From contig NC_013159.1 of assembly GCF_000023865.1 (NCBI RefSeq), positions 4,118,001 to 4,182,000 of the forward strand: a DNA stretch of 64,000 nucleotides, given 5' to 3'. This document shows, in pieces, positions 1 to 9,916 of the stretch. Source of the stretch: Saccharomonospora viridis DSM 43017 (lineage in GTDB: Bacteria > Actinomycetota > Actinomycetes > Mycobacteriales > Pseudonocardiaceae). Position numbers and translations under genes: made by a program. The notes beneath the pieces are model-generated. The model had not been told where the DNA came from. It searched no databases and saw nothing but the letters and a program-made list of their open reading frames with translations. Numbering within the stretch: the first letter of the stretch is position 1; the number at the start of each line of letters is the position of its first letter.

Positions 1-231
1 GAGTCGGAGATGGAAGACTACGAGGAGGCCATCTCCAACGGCGAGACGTTCCATCTCACCGGGGTCGAGGAACCGAGGGTCACGACGTCCATCGACGACC
101 CGACGGAACAGGTGACGCAAGTCGACGCGATCTTCCTCAACAGCACCGGCGACAGGGAGCTGGTCCTCTTCGTCTACGACGGATCCTGCGTCTTCCTCGT
201 GAGCTACCAGGAACCGCTCAACCAGGGCTGA
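1..231 (+). CDS. 3' end of an unknown gene (truncated by window edge)
   Basis: The frame is open from the first base of the window to the stop at 229-231, so the true start lies outside. The visible 76 residues are acidic, rich in Glu, Asp and Thr, and end in a hydrophobic beta-like segment (LVLFVYDGSCVFLVSYQ). No family is recognised. The Met at position 10 could be a start but has no clear ribosome binding site visible in the nine bases before it. It is followed directly by a strong hairpin, so it is the last gene of its transcript. Confidence 0.6.
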   Translation, partial: ESEMEDYEEAISNGETFHLTGVEEPRVTTSIDDPTEQVTQVDAIFLNSTGDRELVLFVYDGSCVFLVSYQEPLNQG

Positions 232-242
232 ACGACGTCGAG

Positions 243-277
243 AAAGGCCGTGGCGGACGTCTTCCGCCACGGCCTTT
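243..277. terminator. Bidirectional hairpin terminator
   Basis: Perfect inverted repeat with 15-bp arms (243-257 and 263-277) and a 5-base loop, starting with AAAGGCCG and ending with CGGCCTTT, so both strands finish with a short T run. It lies between two genes that converge (unknown gene on +, purL on -) and probably ends transcription of both. Confidence 0.85.
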
Positions 278-304
278 CCTATCGTCCGTTTCCTACGTGT
301 TCAC

Positions 305-2605
305 TCAGCCGAACAGCGCGGGCAGGGTGCCCTCCCAGGCCTCGCGCAGCTCGTCGAGGCTGAAGGTGGCGACGTCCTGGATCTCCAACGCACCGGATTC
401 GGGGTCCACCACACCGGTCTTACGCCACGGCAGTCCCCGCGCCGAGCACATCTCGGTGAACCGCAGCTCCTCCGTCCTCGGCACCGCCACGACCACGCGG
501 CCCGCCGACTCGGAGAACAACTGCACGAACGGGTCGACGTCGGGGTCGAGCACGATCCGCGCACCACACTGGCCGATCAGGGCCATCTCGACGAGGGTCT
601 GCGCCAGACCACCGTCGGACACGTCATGGGCGGCGGAGATCATGCCGTCCCGCGAGCCCGCGACGAGGATCTCGGCGAGCAACCGCTCCCGCTCCAGGTC
701 GACCTTCGGGGGCAGACCGCCGAGGTGGTTGTGCACCACCTGCGCCCACGCCGATCCACCGAACTCGTCCCTGGTCTCGCCGAGCAACAGCAGGGTCTCC
801 CCCGGCTCGGCACCGATGCCGGTGGGGATGCGGCGGCTCACGTCGTCGATCACGCCGAGCACGCCCACCACCGGGGTCGGCAGAATCGCCTTGTCGCCGG
901 TCTGGTTGTAGAAGCTCACGTTACCGCCGGTCACGGGCACGCCGAGCTGCGCGCAACCGTCGGCGAGGCCGTGCACGGCACGCTCGAACTGCCACATGAT
1001 CCCCGGGTCCTGCGGCGAACCGAAGTTGAGGCAGTTGGTGACGGCTATCGGCGTCGCGCCACTGGTGGCGACGTTGCGGTACGCCTCGGCCAACGCCAGC
1101 TGCGTGCCCGCATACGGGTCGAGGTAGACGTACCGGCTGTTGCAGTCGGTGGACACCGCCACACCGCGCCCGGTGGACTCGTCGATCCGGATCATGCCGG
1201 CGTCCGAGGGCTGGGCCAGCACCGTGTTGCCGCGCACGTAGCGGTCGTACTGCTGCGTGACCCACTCCTTCGACGCCAGGTTCGGCGACGAGATCATCCG
1301 CAGCAGCGTCTCCCGCAATTCGTCAGGAGTGGACGGACGAGGAAGCGAATCCGGCGTGTCGGCCTGGATGTCGTCCTGCCCCTTCGGCCTCGCGTAGGGG
1401 CGGTCGTAGACCGGCCCCTGGTGCGCCACGGTGCGCGGTGGCACGTCGACGACGGTCTGCCCGTGCCAGTCGATGACCAGCCGGTCGCCGTCGGTCACCT
1501 CACCGATCACGGTGGCGGTGATGTCCCACTTCCGGCACACCTCCATGAATTCGTCCACATCGGAGGGACGAACGATCGCACACATGCGCTCCTGCGACTC
1601 ACTCGACAGAATCTCGGCGGGCGTCATCCCCTCGGCCCGCAACGGGACCCGGTCGAGGTCGATGTGCATGCCGCCGTCACCGGCCGCGGCCAGTTCCGAC
1701 GTGGCGCACGCGAGCCCCGCCCCACCGAGGTCCTGGATGCCCACGACGAGCTTCCTCGCGAACAGCTCGAGCGAACACTCGATGAGGAGCTTCTCGGTGA
1801 ACGGGTCGCCCACCTGCACGCTGGGCAGCTTCTTCCGCCCACCGGAGTTCTCGTCACCCGAGAACGAGTCGCTGGCCAGCACGGACACACCGCCGATACC
1901 GTCGAGACCCGTGCGAGCACCGAACAGGACGACCTTGTTACCGGTTCCGGACGCGTGCGCCAGATGCAGGTCCTCCACCCGCATCGCGCCCACACACAAG
2001 GCGTTGACCAGCGGGTTCCCCGCATAACTCTCGTCGAACACCACTTCGCCGCCGATGTTCGGCAGCCCCAGGCAGTTGCCGTATCCGCCGATACCGGCGA
2101 CCACCCCGGGAAGCACGCGCCGCGTGTCAGGCGCGTCCGCGGGTCCGAACCGCAGCGGGTCGGCCACCGCCAGCGGCCGAGCCCCCATCGCGAGGATGTC
2201 CCGCACGATGCCACCGACACCCGTCGCCGCGCCCTGGTAGGGCTCCACATAGGACGGGTGGTTGTGACTTTCGACCTTGAACGTGACGGCCCAGCCGTCA
2301 CCGATGTCCACCACGCCCGCGTTCTCGCCGATACCGGCGAGCATCTTGGAACGCATCTCCGGCGTGGTGGTCTCACCGAAGTAGGCCAGGTGCTTCTTGG
2401 ACGACTTGTACGAACAGTGCTCGCTCCACATCACCGAGTACATGGCGAGTTCGGCATCCGTGGGCCTACGCCCGAGGATTTCCCGGATACGCGCGTACTC
2501 GTCGTCCGCCAGCCCCAGCTCCGCATACGGCTGGGGGAGGTCCGGCGTCCGCTCGGCGTGTGCGGTGGTGTCGACGGCGGGAGTGTCCACGTGAGGTGCT
2601 GCCAC
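305..2605 (-). CDS. purL: Phosphoribosylformylglycinamidine synthase subunit II
   Basis: ATP-dependent conversion of FGAR to FGAM, step four of purine synthesis, in the cytoplasm. At 766 residues this is the small PurL type, which lacks a fused glutaminase and needs PurQ (ammonia supply) and PurS (bridging subunit). Visible family signatures are SEHCSYK (residues 61-67), the VESHNHPS motif near residue 112, and FSESAGR near the C-terminus. It is the last gene of purS-purQ-purL, separated from purQ by about 26 bp. A long open frame on the opposite strand is a codon-bias shadow. Confidence 0.97.
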   Translation of the reverse strand: MAAPHVDTPAVDTTAHAERTPDLPQPYAELGLADDEYARIREILGRRPTDAELAMYSVMWSEHCSYKSSKKHLAYFGETTTPEMRSKMLAGIGENAGVVDIGDGWAVTFKVESHNHPSYVEPYQGAATGVGGIVRDILAMGARPLAVADPLRFGPADAPDTRRVLPGVVAGIGGYGNCLGLPNIGGEVVFDESYAGNPLVNALCVGAMRVEDLHLAHASGTGNKVVLFGARTGLDGIGGVSVLASDSFSGDENSGGRKKLPSVQVGDPFTEKLLIECSLELFARKLVVGIQDLGGAGLACATSELAAAGDGGMHIDLDRVPLRAEGMTPAEILSSESQERMCAIVRPSDVDEFMEVCRKWDITATVIGEVTDGDRLVIDWHGQTVVDVPPRTVAHQGPVYDRPYARPKGQDDIQADTPDSLPRPSTPDELRETLLRMISSPNLASKEWVTQQYDRYVRGNTVLAQPSDAGMIRIDESTGRGVAVSTDCNSRYVYLDPYAGTQLALAEAYRNVATSGATPIAVTNCLNFGSPQDPGIMWQFERAVHGLADGCAQLGVPVTGGNVSFYNQTGDKAILPTPVVGVLGVIDDVSRRIPTGIGAEPGETLLLLGETRDEFGGSAWAQVVHNHLGGLPPKVDLERERLLAEILVAGSRDGMISAAHDVSDGGLAQTLVEMALIGQCGARIVLDPDVDPFVQLFSESAGRVVVAVPRTEELRFTEMCSARGLPWRKTGVVDPESGALEIQDVATFSLDELREAWEGTLPALFG

Positions 2606-2631
2606 GAGTCCAGACTAACCGCAGGCTTTCC

Positions 2632-3321
2632 TTAGGCGGACGTGACCAGCGGCTTCAGTGCGTCGAGTGCGGAGTAGAACACACCGAGCCCGTCGTCGGA
2701 CGGCCCGGTGAGGGCGTCGATGGCGTGCTCGGGGTGCGGCATGAGCCCGACGATCCGGCCATCGGCGCTGCACACGCCCGCGATGTCACGACGGGAACCG
2801 TTGGGGTTGCCGTCGACGTAGCGGAACACCACGCGCCCCTCGCCCTCCAGCTCGTCGAGCGTCGCGGGGTCGGCCACGTAACTACCCTCACCCGACTTGA
2901 GCGGGATGAGGATGTCGGCGCCCTTGTCGTACCGCGTGGTCCAGGCCGTGGTGTTGTTCTCCACCCGGATCCACTGATCCCGGCACACGAAGTGCAGGTC
3001 CTTGTTCCGCATCAACGCTCCGGGCAGCAGACCCGCCTCGCACAGGATCTGGAAGCCGTTGCAGATACCCAGCACCGGCATCCCCTTGCCCGCGGCCTCG
3101 ATGACCGAGGTCATCACGGGGGCGAACCGGGCGATCGCGCCGCACCGCAGATAGTCACCGTACGAGAACCCACCGGGGACGATCACCGCGTCGACGCCCC
3201 GGAGATCGGCGTCGCCGTGCCACAGCGACACGGCCTCGGCACCCGCACGCGTCACCGCACGGGCGGCGTCGACATCGTCGAGGGTGCCGGGGAAGGTGAT
3301 GACTCCGATTCGGGCGCTCAT
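2632..3321 (-). CDS. purQ: Phosphoribosylformylglycinamidine synthase subunit I (glutaminase)
   Basis: Class I glutamine amidotransferase that releases ammonia from glutamine for PurL. 229 residues. The nucleophile is Cys87 in GICNGFQ, and the other catalytic residues are His196 and Glu198 in MPHPEHA. The GFSYGDYLR motif at 51-59 is typical of PurQ. The start chosen gives [12 protein letters not shown]; a GGAGG lies eight bases upstream, and the ATG shares its A with the purS stop (TGATG), so translation is probably coupled. A longer frame beginning at 3345 would overlap purS more and has no supporting signal. Confidence 0.96.
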   Translation of the reverse strand: MSARIGVITFPGTLDDVDAARAVTRAGAEAVSLWHGDADLRGVDAVIVPGGFSYGDYLRCGAIARFAPVMTSVIEAAGKGMPVLGICNGFQILCEAGLLPGALMRNKDLHFVCRDQWIRVENNTTAWTTRYDKGADILIPLKSGEGSYVADPATLDELEGEGRVVFRYVDGNPNGSRRDIAGVCSADGRIVGLMPHPEHAIDALTGPSDDGLGVFYSALDALKPLVTSA

Positions 3322-3557
3322 CAGTCGATCCTCCGAATCGTCCACTCCTCGATCACGGGGTTGGCGAGGAAGCCTTCCGCGATCTTGGCGAGCGTCTCAT
3401 CGTCGACGCTATCGTCGACCTCCAGCTCGAAATGCTTGCCCTGACGGACTTCGGTGATCCCGGAGAATCCGAGCCGATCGAGCGCACCGGCGACCGCTTG
3501 GCCTTGGGGATCGAGGATCTCGGGTTTGGGCATGACGTCGACGACTACTCGGGCCAC
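3321..3557 (-). CDS. purS: Phosphoribosylformylglycinamidine synthase subunit PurS
   Basis: 78-residue PurS, which links PurQ and PurL in the FGAM synthase complex. The sequence begins [19 protein letters not shown], characteristic of the family, and ends with EEWTIRRID. It is the first gene of the purS-purQ-purL operon. Its stop overlaps the purQ start by one base. Length and content are normal for the family. Confidence 0.96.
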   Translation of the reverse strand: MARVVVDVMPKPEILDPQGQAVAGALDRLGFSGITEVRQGKHFELEVDDSVDDETLAKIAEGFLANPVIEEWTIRRID

Positions 3558-3856
3558 GACAGGGTGCTCCTAGACTCTGCGCAGGTCAATGCCCCTCGAG
3601 CGTAGCTCAAGGGGCCGAGAAGCCCCCGACGCCCCTCGGCCCCTTGGCCATGTTCATCACCCGACTCCCACACCCCGCAAGACGTACGAGCGGGGAACGA
3701 CGTTGCTTGAAAAGCAGGACTCGGAGCTGATTCGCCGGATCGGCGCAAGCACGGTCGAGGGCGGTGACCGTATGCGACCAGCACATGAACGGCCTCGCAC
3801 GGTATGACACCGGGTATAGCCCGATCAGAGTAATCCCCTGACCTCGACTCCGCCGG
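3558..3856. other. Intergenic leader upstream of purS with an inverted repeat
   Basis: 299 bases without a credible gene; the short frames here have no family likeness or good start signals. It contains a perfect 12-bp inverted repeat at 3608-3619 and 3635-3646 (CAAGGGGCCGAG and its complement, 15-base loop), about 50 bases upstream of purS. This could be the terminator of the upstream membrane-protein gene (same strand) or an attenuator-like structure in the pur leader. I could not recognise a known purine riboswitch core in it. Confidence 0.45.
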
Positions 3857-4450
3857 TCAGTAACCGGGCCCGTAGCCCTGCACCGGCAGCTGCCCGTATC
3901 CGCCGGGCGGGGTGTGACGACCGAACCGCCGCATGGCCCTACCGACCGGCGGCAACATCGCGACCACGGTCGGGACGAGCCAGAGCACGAACGTCACGAG
4001 CGGCAGAATGATCAACTCCCCGAAGGAGTTGCTGAGCAGATCGATCAGCGCATAGACGTAGTAGCCGACGACGAGCAGGCCGATCACCGCGAGTATCCAA
4101 CGGATCACGTTCAGTCGGAACATCAGGCAGAACCCGAGTGCGGTCACCGTGCAGGCGGTCGTCATGGTCGTTGCGATGGCGAAGTCGACGTTGCCGGTGA
4201 CGTCCTCGCTGAACGCGAGCCCGACGAGCGAGAGAACGAGCCCGACCTCGGTCTCACTGTCGATCCCGGTGCCGCTCCAACCGACGGCGGCGGACACGAA
4301 CGCCATGATCACCGGGGGTAGGAAGAGAGCGGCTGACACATACGCCATCGCCGTACCGGACCTGCGTGGCGGTAGGGGATGAGGCGCCTGGCCGTAAGGG
4401 GCTTGTGGGGGGTATTGCTGGGGTGGATACCAGCTCTGCGGATGGCCCAT
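3857..4450 (-). CDS. Proline-rich multi-pass membrane protein of unknown function
   Basis: 197 residues. The first 35 are rich in Pro, Tyr and Gln (SWYPPQQYPPQAPYGQ) and are followed by a basic stretch and about four hydrophobic segments near residues 34-57, 70-100, 104-138 and 143-165, then a Gly/Pro/Tyr-rich tail. This architecture, a cytoplasmic Pro/Tyr-rich head followed by transmembrane segments, is common among actinobacterial membrane proteins of unknown role. The start at 4450 (MGHPQSW) was preferred to a frame 16 codons longer because it removes an unlikely Cys-rich leader. No function can be assigned. Confidence 0.7.
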   Translation of the reverse strand: MGHPQSWYPPQQYPPQAPYGQAPHPLPPRRSGTAMAYVSAALFLPPVIMAFVSAAVGWSGTGIDSETEVGLVLSLVGLAFSEDVTGNVDFAIATTMTTACTVTALGFCLMFRLNVIRWILAVIGLLVVGYYVYALIDLLSNSFGELIILPLVTFVLWLVPTVVAMLPPVGRAMRRFGRHTPPGGYGQLPVQGYGPGY

Positions 4451-4557
4451 CACCGCTCCCGCCTGCAGACATCGCGAGCAACGTGCCGTTTCTAACACGC
4501 CCGGCCGCCCCGCAAGGGCGTTTTCCCGGGAATCCGCCCGTTAAGCCCCCGTTCGGG

Positions 4558-6057
4558 TCAGCGCCTGTTCCACTTGTCACGCCCGCCGTGCCTGCCGTGC
4601 CACGTGGCGATGAGTCTGCCCACGAACTCGTCGGTCTTCGCGCTTCGGGCGAACGTGGTCAACGCCAGCGGCACCCGGAACCTCTGCCTCGCCACGGCCT
4701 TCGGCCGCGCGAACTCCCGCAACCCCTCGGGCCCGTGGATGCGACCGAACCCCGAGTCACCGACACCACCGAACGGCAGTGAGGCGATCCCCGCGAACGA
4801 CAACGGCGCGTTGACCGACGTCATCCCCGTCCGCAGGCGTCGGGCCAACTCCATGCCCCGACGCCGGGAGAAGACGGTGGCCCCCAGCCCGTAACGGGAG
4901 TCGTTGGCCTTCTCCACGGCCTCGTCCATGTCGGACACCCGCATGACGACGACGGTCGGCCCGAACGTCTCCTCGCGCACGGCCTCGGAATCCTCCGGCA
5001 CCTCGACCAACACCGTGGGCCGCACGTAGCGATCACCCACCGCGTCGGTCCCGCCCAGCAGGGCACGGCCTCCCCTGGCCAGGGCGTCGGCGATGTGTCG
5101 GCGCACGACCTCCAACTGCGAGCGCATGGTCATGGGCCCGTAATGCTCGCCCGGTCGCACCGTCCGCGCGCGCTCGGTGACCTTCCCGACGAACTCGTCG
5201 TACACGGCGGCGTGGACGTAGACCCGTTCGACGCCCACGCACGTCTGTCCCGCGTTGGAGAACGCGCCCCACACCGCGGCGTCGGCGGCGGCGTCGAGGT
5301 CGGCGTCGGCGTCCACGAGCAGCGGGTCCTTCCCGCCCGCCTCGATGATCACCGGGGTGAGCCGTTCGGCGGCCGCCGCCATGATCTTCCTGCCGGTGGC
5401 GGCCGAACCGGTGAACGCGATCTTGTCGACGTCCGCGCGGGTCAACGCCGCCCCCGTGGCGCCGAAACCGGTGACCAACTGCAGTACGGGGTGCTCCGGC
5501 ACCGCCTCGGCGAAGGCGTCCACCAACCAGGCCCCGACACCGGGTGTGTACTCACTGGGCTTGAACACCACGGCGTTGCCCGCCGCGAGCGCGTAACCGA
5601 TGGACCCCAGCGGGGTGAAGACGGGGTAGTTCCACGGGCCGATGACGCCGACCACCCCCAGCGGCTGGTACTCGACCGTGGCCGCGTGGTTGGCCAACAG
5701 GAGACCGGGCGAACGCCGTTTGGGGCCGAGCACCCTGCGCGCGTTGCGGGCGGCCCATTCGATGTGTTCGACCGCGAGCACCACCTCCAGCTGGGCGTCA
5801 CCGGCGGGTTTCCCGGTTTCGGCGCTGACCACGGCGCACAGCTCGGGCAGCCGCCTGGCGATGATCCCCTTCCACCGCCGCAGCCGTTCGGCCCGTTCCG
5901 CGAAACCGAGCGAGGCCCACCACCGGAAAGCCTCTCTCGCCTTGGCCACGGCGGTGTTCACGTCGTCGTCGGTGTGCACGGGGTACGTGCCCACGACCTC
6001 GTCGGTCGCCGGATTGAGTGAGTCGAATGTCTCGACGGCCTGCGTGGTGCTCGTCAT
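4558..6057 (-). CDS. gabD2: NAD(P)-dependent aldehyde dehydrogenase, probable succinate-semialdehyde dehydrogenase
   Basis: Oxidises an aldehyde to its acid. 499 residues with the full aldehyde dehydrogenase fold: Asn143 in PWNYP, the cofactor-loop motif FTGSAATG (215-222), the general base Glu239 in IEAGGKDP, and the nucleophile Cys273 in GQTCVGVERVYV. Overall likeness, including the C-terminal Arg/Lys-rich tail, is closest to the actinobacterial succinate-semialdehyde dehydrogenase 2 group. Substrate cannot be settled from sequence. It is divergent from the metallo-hydrolase gene at 6117 with only 59 bp between them, so the promoters must be compact or overlapping. Confidence 0.85.
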   Translation of the reverse strand: MTSTTQAVETFDSLNPATDEVVGTYPVHTDDDVNTAVAKAREAFRWWASLGFAERAERLRRWKGIIARRLPELCAVVSAETGKPAGDAQLEVVLAVEHIEWAARNARRVLGPKRRSPGLLLANHAATVEYQPLGVVGVIGPWNYPVFTPLGSIGYALAAGNAVVFKPSEYTPGVGAWLVDAFAEAVPEHPVLQLVTGFGATGAALTRADVDKIAFTGSAATGRKIMAAAAERLTPVIIEAGGKDPLLVDADADLDAAADAAVWGAFSNAGQTCVGVERVYVHAAVYDEFVGKVTERARTVRPGEHYGPMTMRSQLEVVRRHIADALARGGRALLGGTDAVGDRYVRPTVLVEVPEDSEAVREETFGPTVVVMRVSDMDEAVEKANDSRYGLGATVFSRRRGMELARRLRTGMTSVNAPLSFAGIASLPFGGVGDSGFGRIHGPEGLREFARPKAVARQRFRVPLALTTFARSAKTDEFVGRLIATWHGRHGGRDKWNRR

Positions 6058-6116
6058 GCTGTCAGCGTAGGGAAGCGACAGTTTACTGACAATTCGTCAA
6101 CAAGGGGGAAGCTCCC

Positions 6117-6752
6117 GTGAAGCTCGTCCATTTCGGCCATTCCTGCGTATTGCTGGAAACCGAACACGCCCGACTGTTGTTCGACCCCGGTGCGTTCTCC
6201 ACAGGCTTCGAATCCGTGCGGGACCTCGACGCCGTGCTCATCACCCATCAGCACTACGACCACATCGACACCGAGAAACTCCCCGCCCTGCTCGAGGCCA
6301 ACCCGTCGGCCCGCCTCATCGTGGACGCCGGCACCACCAAGACCATCGACAACTTGGGGATCGAGGTCACCACCGCGCAACCGGGCGACACCTTCGACCT
6401 CGGCGGCACCCACGTCACCGTCGTCGGCGGCCAACACGCGACGATCCACGCCGACATCCCCGTGATCCCCAACGTCGGCTACATCATCGACCACGGCGCG
6501 TTCTTCCACCCCGGCGATGCGTTCTTCGTCCCCGAACAACGCATCGACGTGCTCGCCCTGCCCACGGTGGGGCCGTGGCTCAAGGCCGCCGAGGTCATCG
6601 AATTCCTCCGGGCGGTGTCACCGAGGCTGGCCATCCCCGTCCACGAAGGCGTGCTGTCCCGCCCGGCCATGTACATCGGTCTGTACACCAACCTCGCACC
6701 CGACGGAACGGAAGTGCGCGTCGTGCCCAAGGGGGAGCCCGTCACGATCTGA
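6117..6752 (+). CDS. Metallo-beta-lactamase-fold hydrolase
   Basis: 211 residues of the UlaG-like MBL superfamily. The metal-binding motif HQHYDHID (residues 44-51) supplies His44, His46, Asp48 and His49, with further candidate ligands in GGQHA and PVHEG. Members are metal-dependent hydrolases of varied substrates; a specific reaction cannot be given. The start is GTG with a GGGGGAA ribosome binding site just upstream. It is divergent from the aldehyde dehydrogenase gene. Confidence 0.85.
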   Translation: MKLVHFGHSCVLLETEHARLLFDPGAFSTGFESVRDLDAVLITHQHYDHIDTEKLPALLEANPSARLIVDAGTTKTIDNLGIEVTTAQPGDTFDLGGTHVTVVGGQHATIHADIPVIPNVGYIIDHGAFFHPGDAFFVPEQRIDVLALPTVGPWLKAAEVIEFLRAVSPRLAIPVHEGVLSRPAMYIGLYTNLAPDGTEVRVVPKGEPVTI

Positions 6753-6933
6753 GCCGCCACGCGTCCCGACGGCCATCCCACCTCGCCGGTTTGAGCGCCG
6801 ATCCGCCTCACCGAGGCACGACGACCACGATGACCACGGCCGAGAAGACGGTCCTGCGAACAACCGGATCGACGCTCCCACCGACCCGCGCGGCGCCGGG
6901 AAGACGGTCACCGCACCGCCGGGAAGCGGTCGC

Positions 6934-8382
6934 TCACAGGATCGGCGCGGGCTGGTACGAGGCCGCCTCCGGGAACCGCCGAACGACCTCCCGCACCCGG
7001 TCGACCACCGCCGCCACCTGCGCACCCGCGGTGCCGGTGAAGGACAACTTCTCGTCCAGCAACGCCCGCAACGCCTCGGCGTCCAACGGGAGACGGTCAT
7101 CGGCGGCGAGCCGTTCGACGAGGTCGTTGTCCTGCTTGCCTTCCTCCCGCATGGCCAATGCGACGGCCACGGCGTGTTCCTTGATCACCTCGTGCGCGAC
7201 CTCCCGGCCCACTCCCGCACGGACGGCGGCCATGAGCACCTTCGTGGTGGCGAGGAACGGCAGGTACCGCGCCAGCTCCCGATCGATCACGGCGGGGAAG
7301 GCACCGAACTCGTCGAGCACGGTCGCGAACGTCTCCAACAGTCCGTCGAGCGCGAAGAACGCGTCCGGCAGCGCGACCCGACGCACCACCGAATCGGACA
7401 CATCGCCTTCGTTCCACTGGTCGCCCGCCAGCTCCCCCACCATCGACAGGTAGCCGCGCAGGATCACCGCGAACCCGTTGACGCGCTCGCAGGACCGGGT
7501 GTTCATCTTGTGCGGCATCGCCGACGACCCCACCTGCCCCGGCTTGAAGCCCTCGGTGACGAGCTCGTGGCCCGCCATCAACCGGATCGTGGTGGCCAGG
7601 CTCGACGGTGCCGCGGCGACCTGCACCAACGTCGACAGCACGTCGAAGTCCAACGACCTCGGATACACCTGGCCCACGCTGGTGAACACCCGCTCGAAAC
7701 CGAGATGCGCGGCCACCCGGCGTTCCAGTTCCGCCAACCGCGACGGATCACCCAGCAGGTCCAACATATCCTGTGCCGTTCCGACCGGCCCCTTGATCCC
7801 GCGCAACGGATAGCGGGCGATGAGGTCGTCCAGCCTCTCGAACGCCACCAACAGTTCGTCGGCGGCCGTGGCGAACCGCTTGCCGAGGGTCGTGGCCTGC
7901 GCTGCGACGTTGTGCGAACGTCCCGCCATCACCAGCTCGCTGTGCTGGGTGGCCAGATCGGCCAGGCGCGCCAGGACGGCGACCACCCGTTCCCGGACGT
8001 GCTCCAACGAACGCCGCACCTGCAGCTGTTCGACGTTCTCGGTGAGGTCCCGCGACGTCATGCCCTTGTGCACGTGCTCGTGCCCGGCCAGCGCGTTGAA
8101 CTCCTCGATCCGCGCCTTGACGTCGTGGCGGGTGATGCGTTCCCGCTCGGCGATGGAGTCGAGGTCGACCTGGTCGATGACCCGTTCGTAATCGGCCACC
8201 ACCCCGTCCGGCACGTCGACCCCGAGTTCGTGCTGCGCTTTCAACACCGCCAGCCACAGGTCACGTTCCAGCCTGACCTTGTACTCCGGTGACCACAGCC
8301 GTGCCAGTTCGGCCGAGGCGTACCGGTTGGCGAGCACATTCGGGATTCGGGGCTTGTCCGTCACACGGCCAAGGCTAGTCAC
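6934..8382 (-). CDS. purB: Adenylosuccinate lyase
   Basis: Cleaves SAICAR to AICAR and adenylosuccinate to AMP, each with release of fumarate. 482 residues. The fumarase/aspartase superfamily signature is clear (GSSAMPHKMNTRSCER), as is the N-terminal PRIPNVLANRY typical of actinobacterial PurB. The start at GTG 8382 is supported by GGGGAG six bases upstream; an internal GTG at 8364 would give the more usual VTDKPRIPN beginning but has no such signal. It lies alone here, about 4 kb from purSQL. Confidence 0.95.
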   Translation of the reverse strand: MTSLGRVTDKPRIPNVLANRYASAELARLWSPEYKVRLERDLWLAVLKAQHELGVDVPDGVVADYERVIDQVDLDSIAERERITRHDVKARIEEFNALAGHEHVHKGMTSRDLTENVEQLQVRRSLEHVRERVVAVLARLADLATQHSELVMAGRSHNVAAQATTLGKRFATAADELLVAFERLDDLIARYPLRGIKGPVGTAQDMLDLLGDPSRLAELERRVAAHLGFERVFTSVGQVYPRSLDFDVLSTLVQVAAAPSSLATTIRLMAGHELVTEGFKPGQVGSSAMPHKMNTRSCERVNGFAVILRGYLSMVGELAGDQWNEGDVSDSVVRRVALPDAFFALDGLLETFATVLDEFGAFPAVIDRELARYLPFLATTKVLMAAVRAGVGREVAHEVIKEHAVAVALAMREEGKQDNDLVERLAADDRLPLDAEALRALLDEKLSFTGTAGAQVAAVVDRVREVVRRFPEAASYQPAPIL

Positions 8383-8429
8383 GCCGCACTCCCCGTCCCC
8401 GGCTCAGGGTCCGGTGAACGTGTCCCCGC

Positions 8430-9056
8430 TCAACCCCGCTCGGGACCGGACACGGCCGAGTCGGACGGTCCCGCTTCGAGCAGCGCCTCACGCAGCACCC
8501 GCGCGGCGACCGCTCGAGGGTCGGGGTTGACCTCGATGAGCGCGTTGACGACCGCACCGTCCACCAACGTGATGAGCCGCTCCAACCACTCGGCGTCGAC
8601 GTCACCGAAACCCGAACGCTCGAAGATCTCGGAGAGCAGCTCCCGCAGCTCGGCCGCCAGGGTCCGCATCAGCGGACGCAGATAGGGCCGCCGCGCCGTG
8701 CCGACGAACCGCTCGTACCGCAACACCACCGCCTCGAGCCGAGGATCGGGCCCCAACAACAGGTCGAGCACCAGCTCCACCACCGCGTCCACGTTCCGGT
8801 CCTCGGTGGTCAACTCGTCCAGCCTGGCGCGCCCGGCGGCGAGTTCGACCCGTCCGCGATGCTCCATCGCAGCGCAGAGCAGCTCGTCGAGGGAGTCGAA
8901 GTAGTAGGTGGTCGAGGCCAACGGCAACCCGGCACGTTCGGCGACGGCACGGTGCCGCACGGCGTCGAACCCGCCCTCCGCCAATAACTCGGCCGCGGCC
9001 GCGACGAGAGCGGCACGCCTGCGCTCGCCCTTCGGCGTACTGGCTGCTGAGGTCAT
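8430..9056 (-). CDS. TetR-family transcriptional regulator
   Basis: About 208 residues. An N-terminal helix-turn-helix is visible (FDAVRHRAVAERAGL, then ASTTYYFDSLDEL), followed by an all-helical ligand-binding domain without recognisable specificity. It lies just upstream of purB on the same strand, but nothing links it to purine control. The ATG at 9056 was chosen; a GTG six codons earlier is possible. Neither has a strong ribosome binding site, so a leaderless transcript is possible. Confidence 0.85.
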   Translation of the reverse strand: MTSAASTPKGERRRAALVAAAAELLAEGGFDAVRHRAVAERAGLPLASTTYYFDSLDELLCAAMEHRGRVELAAGRARLDELTTEDRNVDAVVELVLDLLLGPDPRLEAVVLRYERFVGTARRPYLRPLMRTLAAELRELLSEIFERSGFGDVDAEWLERLITLVDGAVVNALIEVNPDPRAVAARVLREALLEAGPSDSAVSGPERG

Positions 9057-9172
9057 GGCGGGATAGTGTGCCACCCCTCATCCGAAAACGGACATGTCCT
9101 CGTTGTCGAAGCCACCTGGAAGGCAGTCGAAGCCGCAGGGAGTCGGATGAGGGGGTCCCCACGCTTCCCGAG

Positions 9173-9916
9173 TCACCGACCGGCGAAACTTCGGGCGAGC
9201 GCCGTCGCGACGTCGTCGACCGTGTCGGCCAGCGGAGCGGTTCCGCCGTCACCGGCCGGGACGCTGATCACCAACACGGTTTCCTCCCCCGCCGTGTGCG
9301 CGTTCCCGACCACGCTGCCCTCGGGCCAGATCGCCGGCTGAACAGCCACACCCCGTGGCAGCACCAGCACAGACACCGTCCCGCCTTCCACGGGGAACGC
9401 GGCCGAACGTGCCACCGAAACGCAGTGTGGACTGGGCTTGGCGTCGCCGATCGGACGGATCGGGAGCTCGCCAGCGAGGGCAGTGGCGAGCTCCCGATCC
9501 ACCATGTCGCACCCGGGGGTGCCTTCGGCCCACGGGCCGTCCTCTCCGGAGGTTCCGCCGCCCTGCTTCGGCGGTCCCTCGGAGAAGGTCTGGGCGCCGG
9601 GTCCCCCCGGCGCACTATGGTCACGCTCCGGGTCGCCGTCAGGTTGCCCCTCGGGAGAAGTTTTTTCTGAAATCCGTCCCGACGCCTCCTCCGGGGCGAG
9701 TGCCGTGGACATCGGGGGCTCCCCACCCGTGACGGAGGCCACCACCCCCACCGCCGAGCCGGCGAGTACCACGGCCGCCGCCACACCGGCCACGAGCGCC
9801 CGTCGTCTCGCAGTGACACGACGTGACGCCGCCGTGACGTCGTCCACGGTGAACGACGGTTCGGGCGGATCGCCCACCGCATCGCGCAGCAGCCGTTCGA
9901 GCCGACGCTCATCCAC
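9173..9916 (-). CDS. Probable anti-sigma factor / sigma-associated membrane protein
   Basis: 247 residues: a cytoplasmic N-terminal region (about 1-38) that could bind sigma, a single transmembrane segment near residues 40-62 after an Arg-rich stop, a Pro/Gly/Glu-rich linker and an extracytoplasmic C-terminal domain. No zinc-binding HxxxCxxC anti-sigma motif is present. The role is inferred from the gene order: its GTG start overlaps the end of the SigE-family sigma gene by 8 bp and uses an AGGAGG inside it, implying coupled translation. The longer GTG start at 9934 is less likely. Confidence 0.7.
   Translation of the reverse strand: MDERRLERLLRDAVGDPPEPSFTVDDVTAASRRVTARRRALVAGVAAAVVLAGSAVGVVASVTGGEPPMSTALAPEEASGRISEKTSPEGQPDGDPERDHSAPGGPGAQTFSEGPPKQGGGTSGEDGPWAEGTPGCDMVDRELATALAGELPIRPIGDAKPSPHCVSVARSAAFPVEGGTVSVLVLPRGVAVQPAIWPEGSVVGNAHTAGEETVLVISVPAGDGGTAPLADTVDDVATALARSFAGR

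Noticed and set aside
626-2635. 669-codon open frame on the + strand opposite purL
   Set aside because: It mirrors purL codons, is rich in Arg, His, Val and Gly, and shows no family. High-GC third positions keep the complement open.
3589-3807. Short + strand frame upstream of purS
   Set aside because: No family likeness, basic low-information sequence, and it lies in the purS leader.
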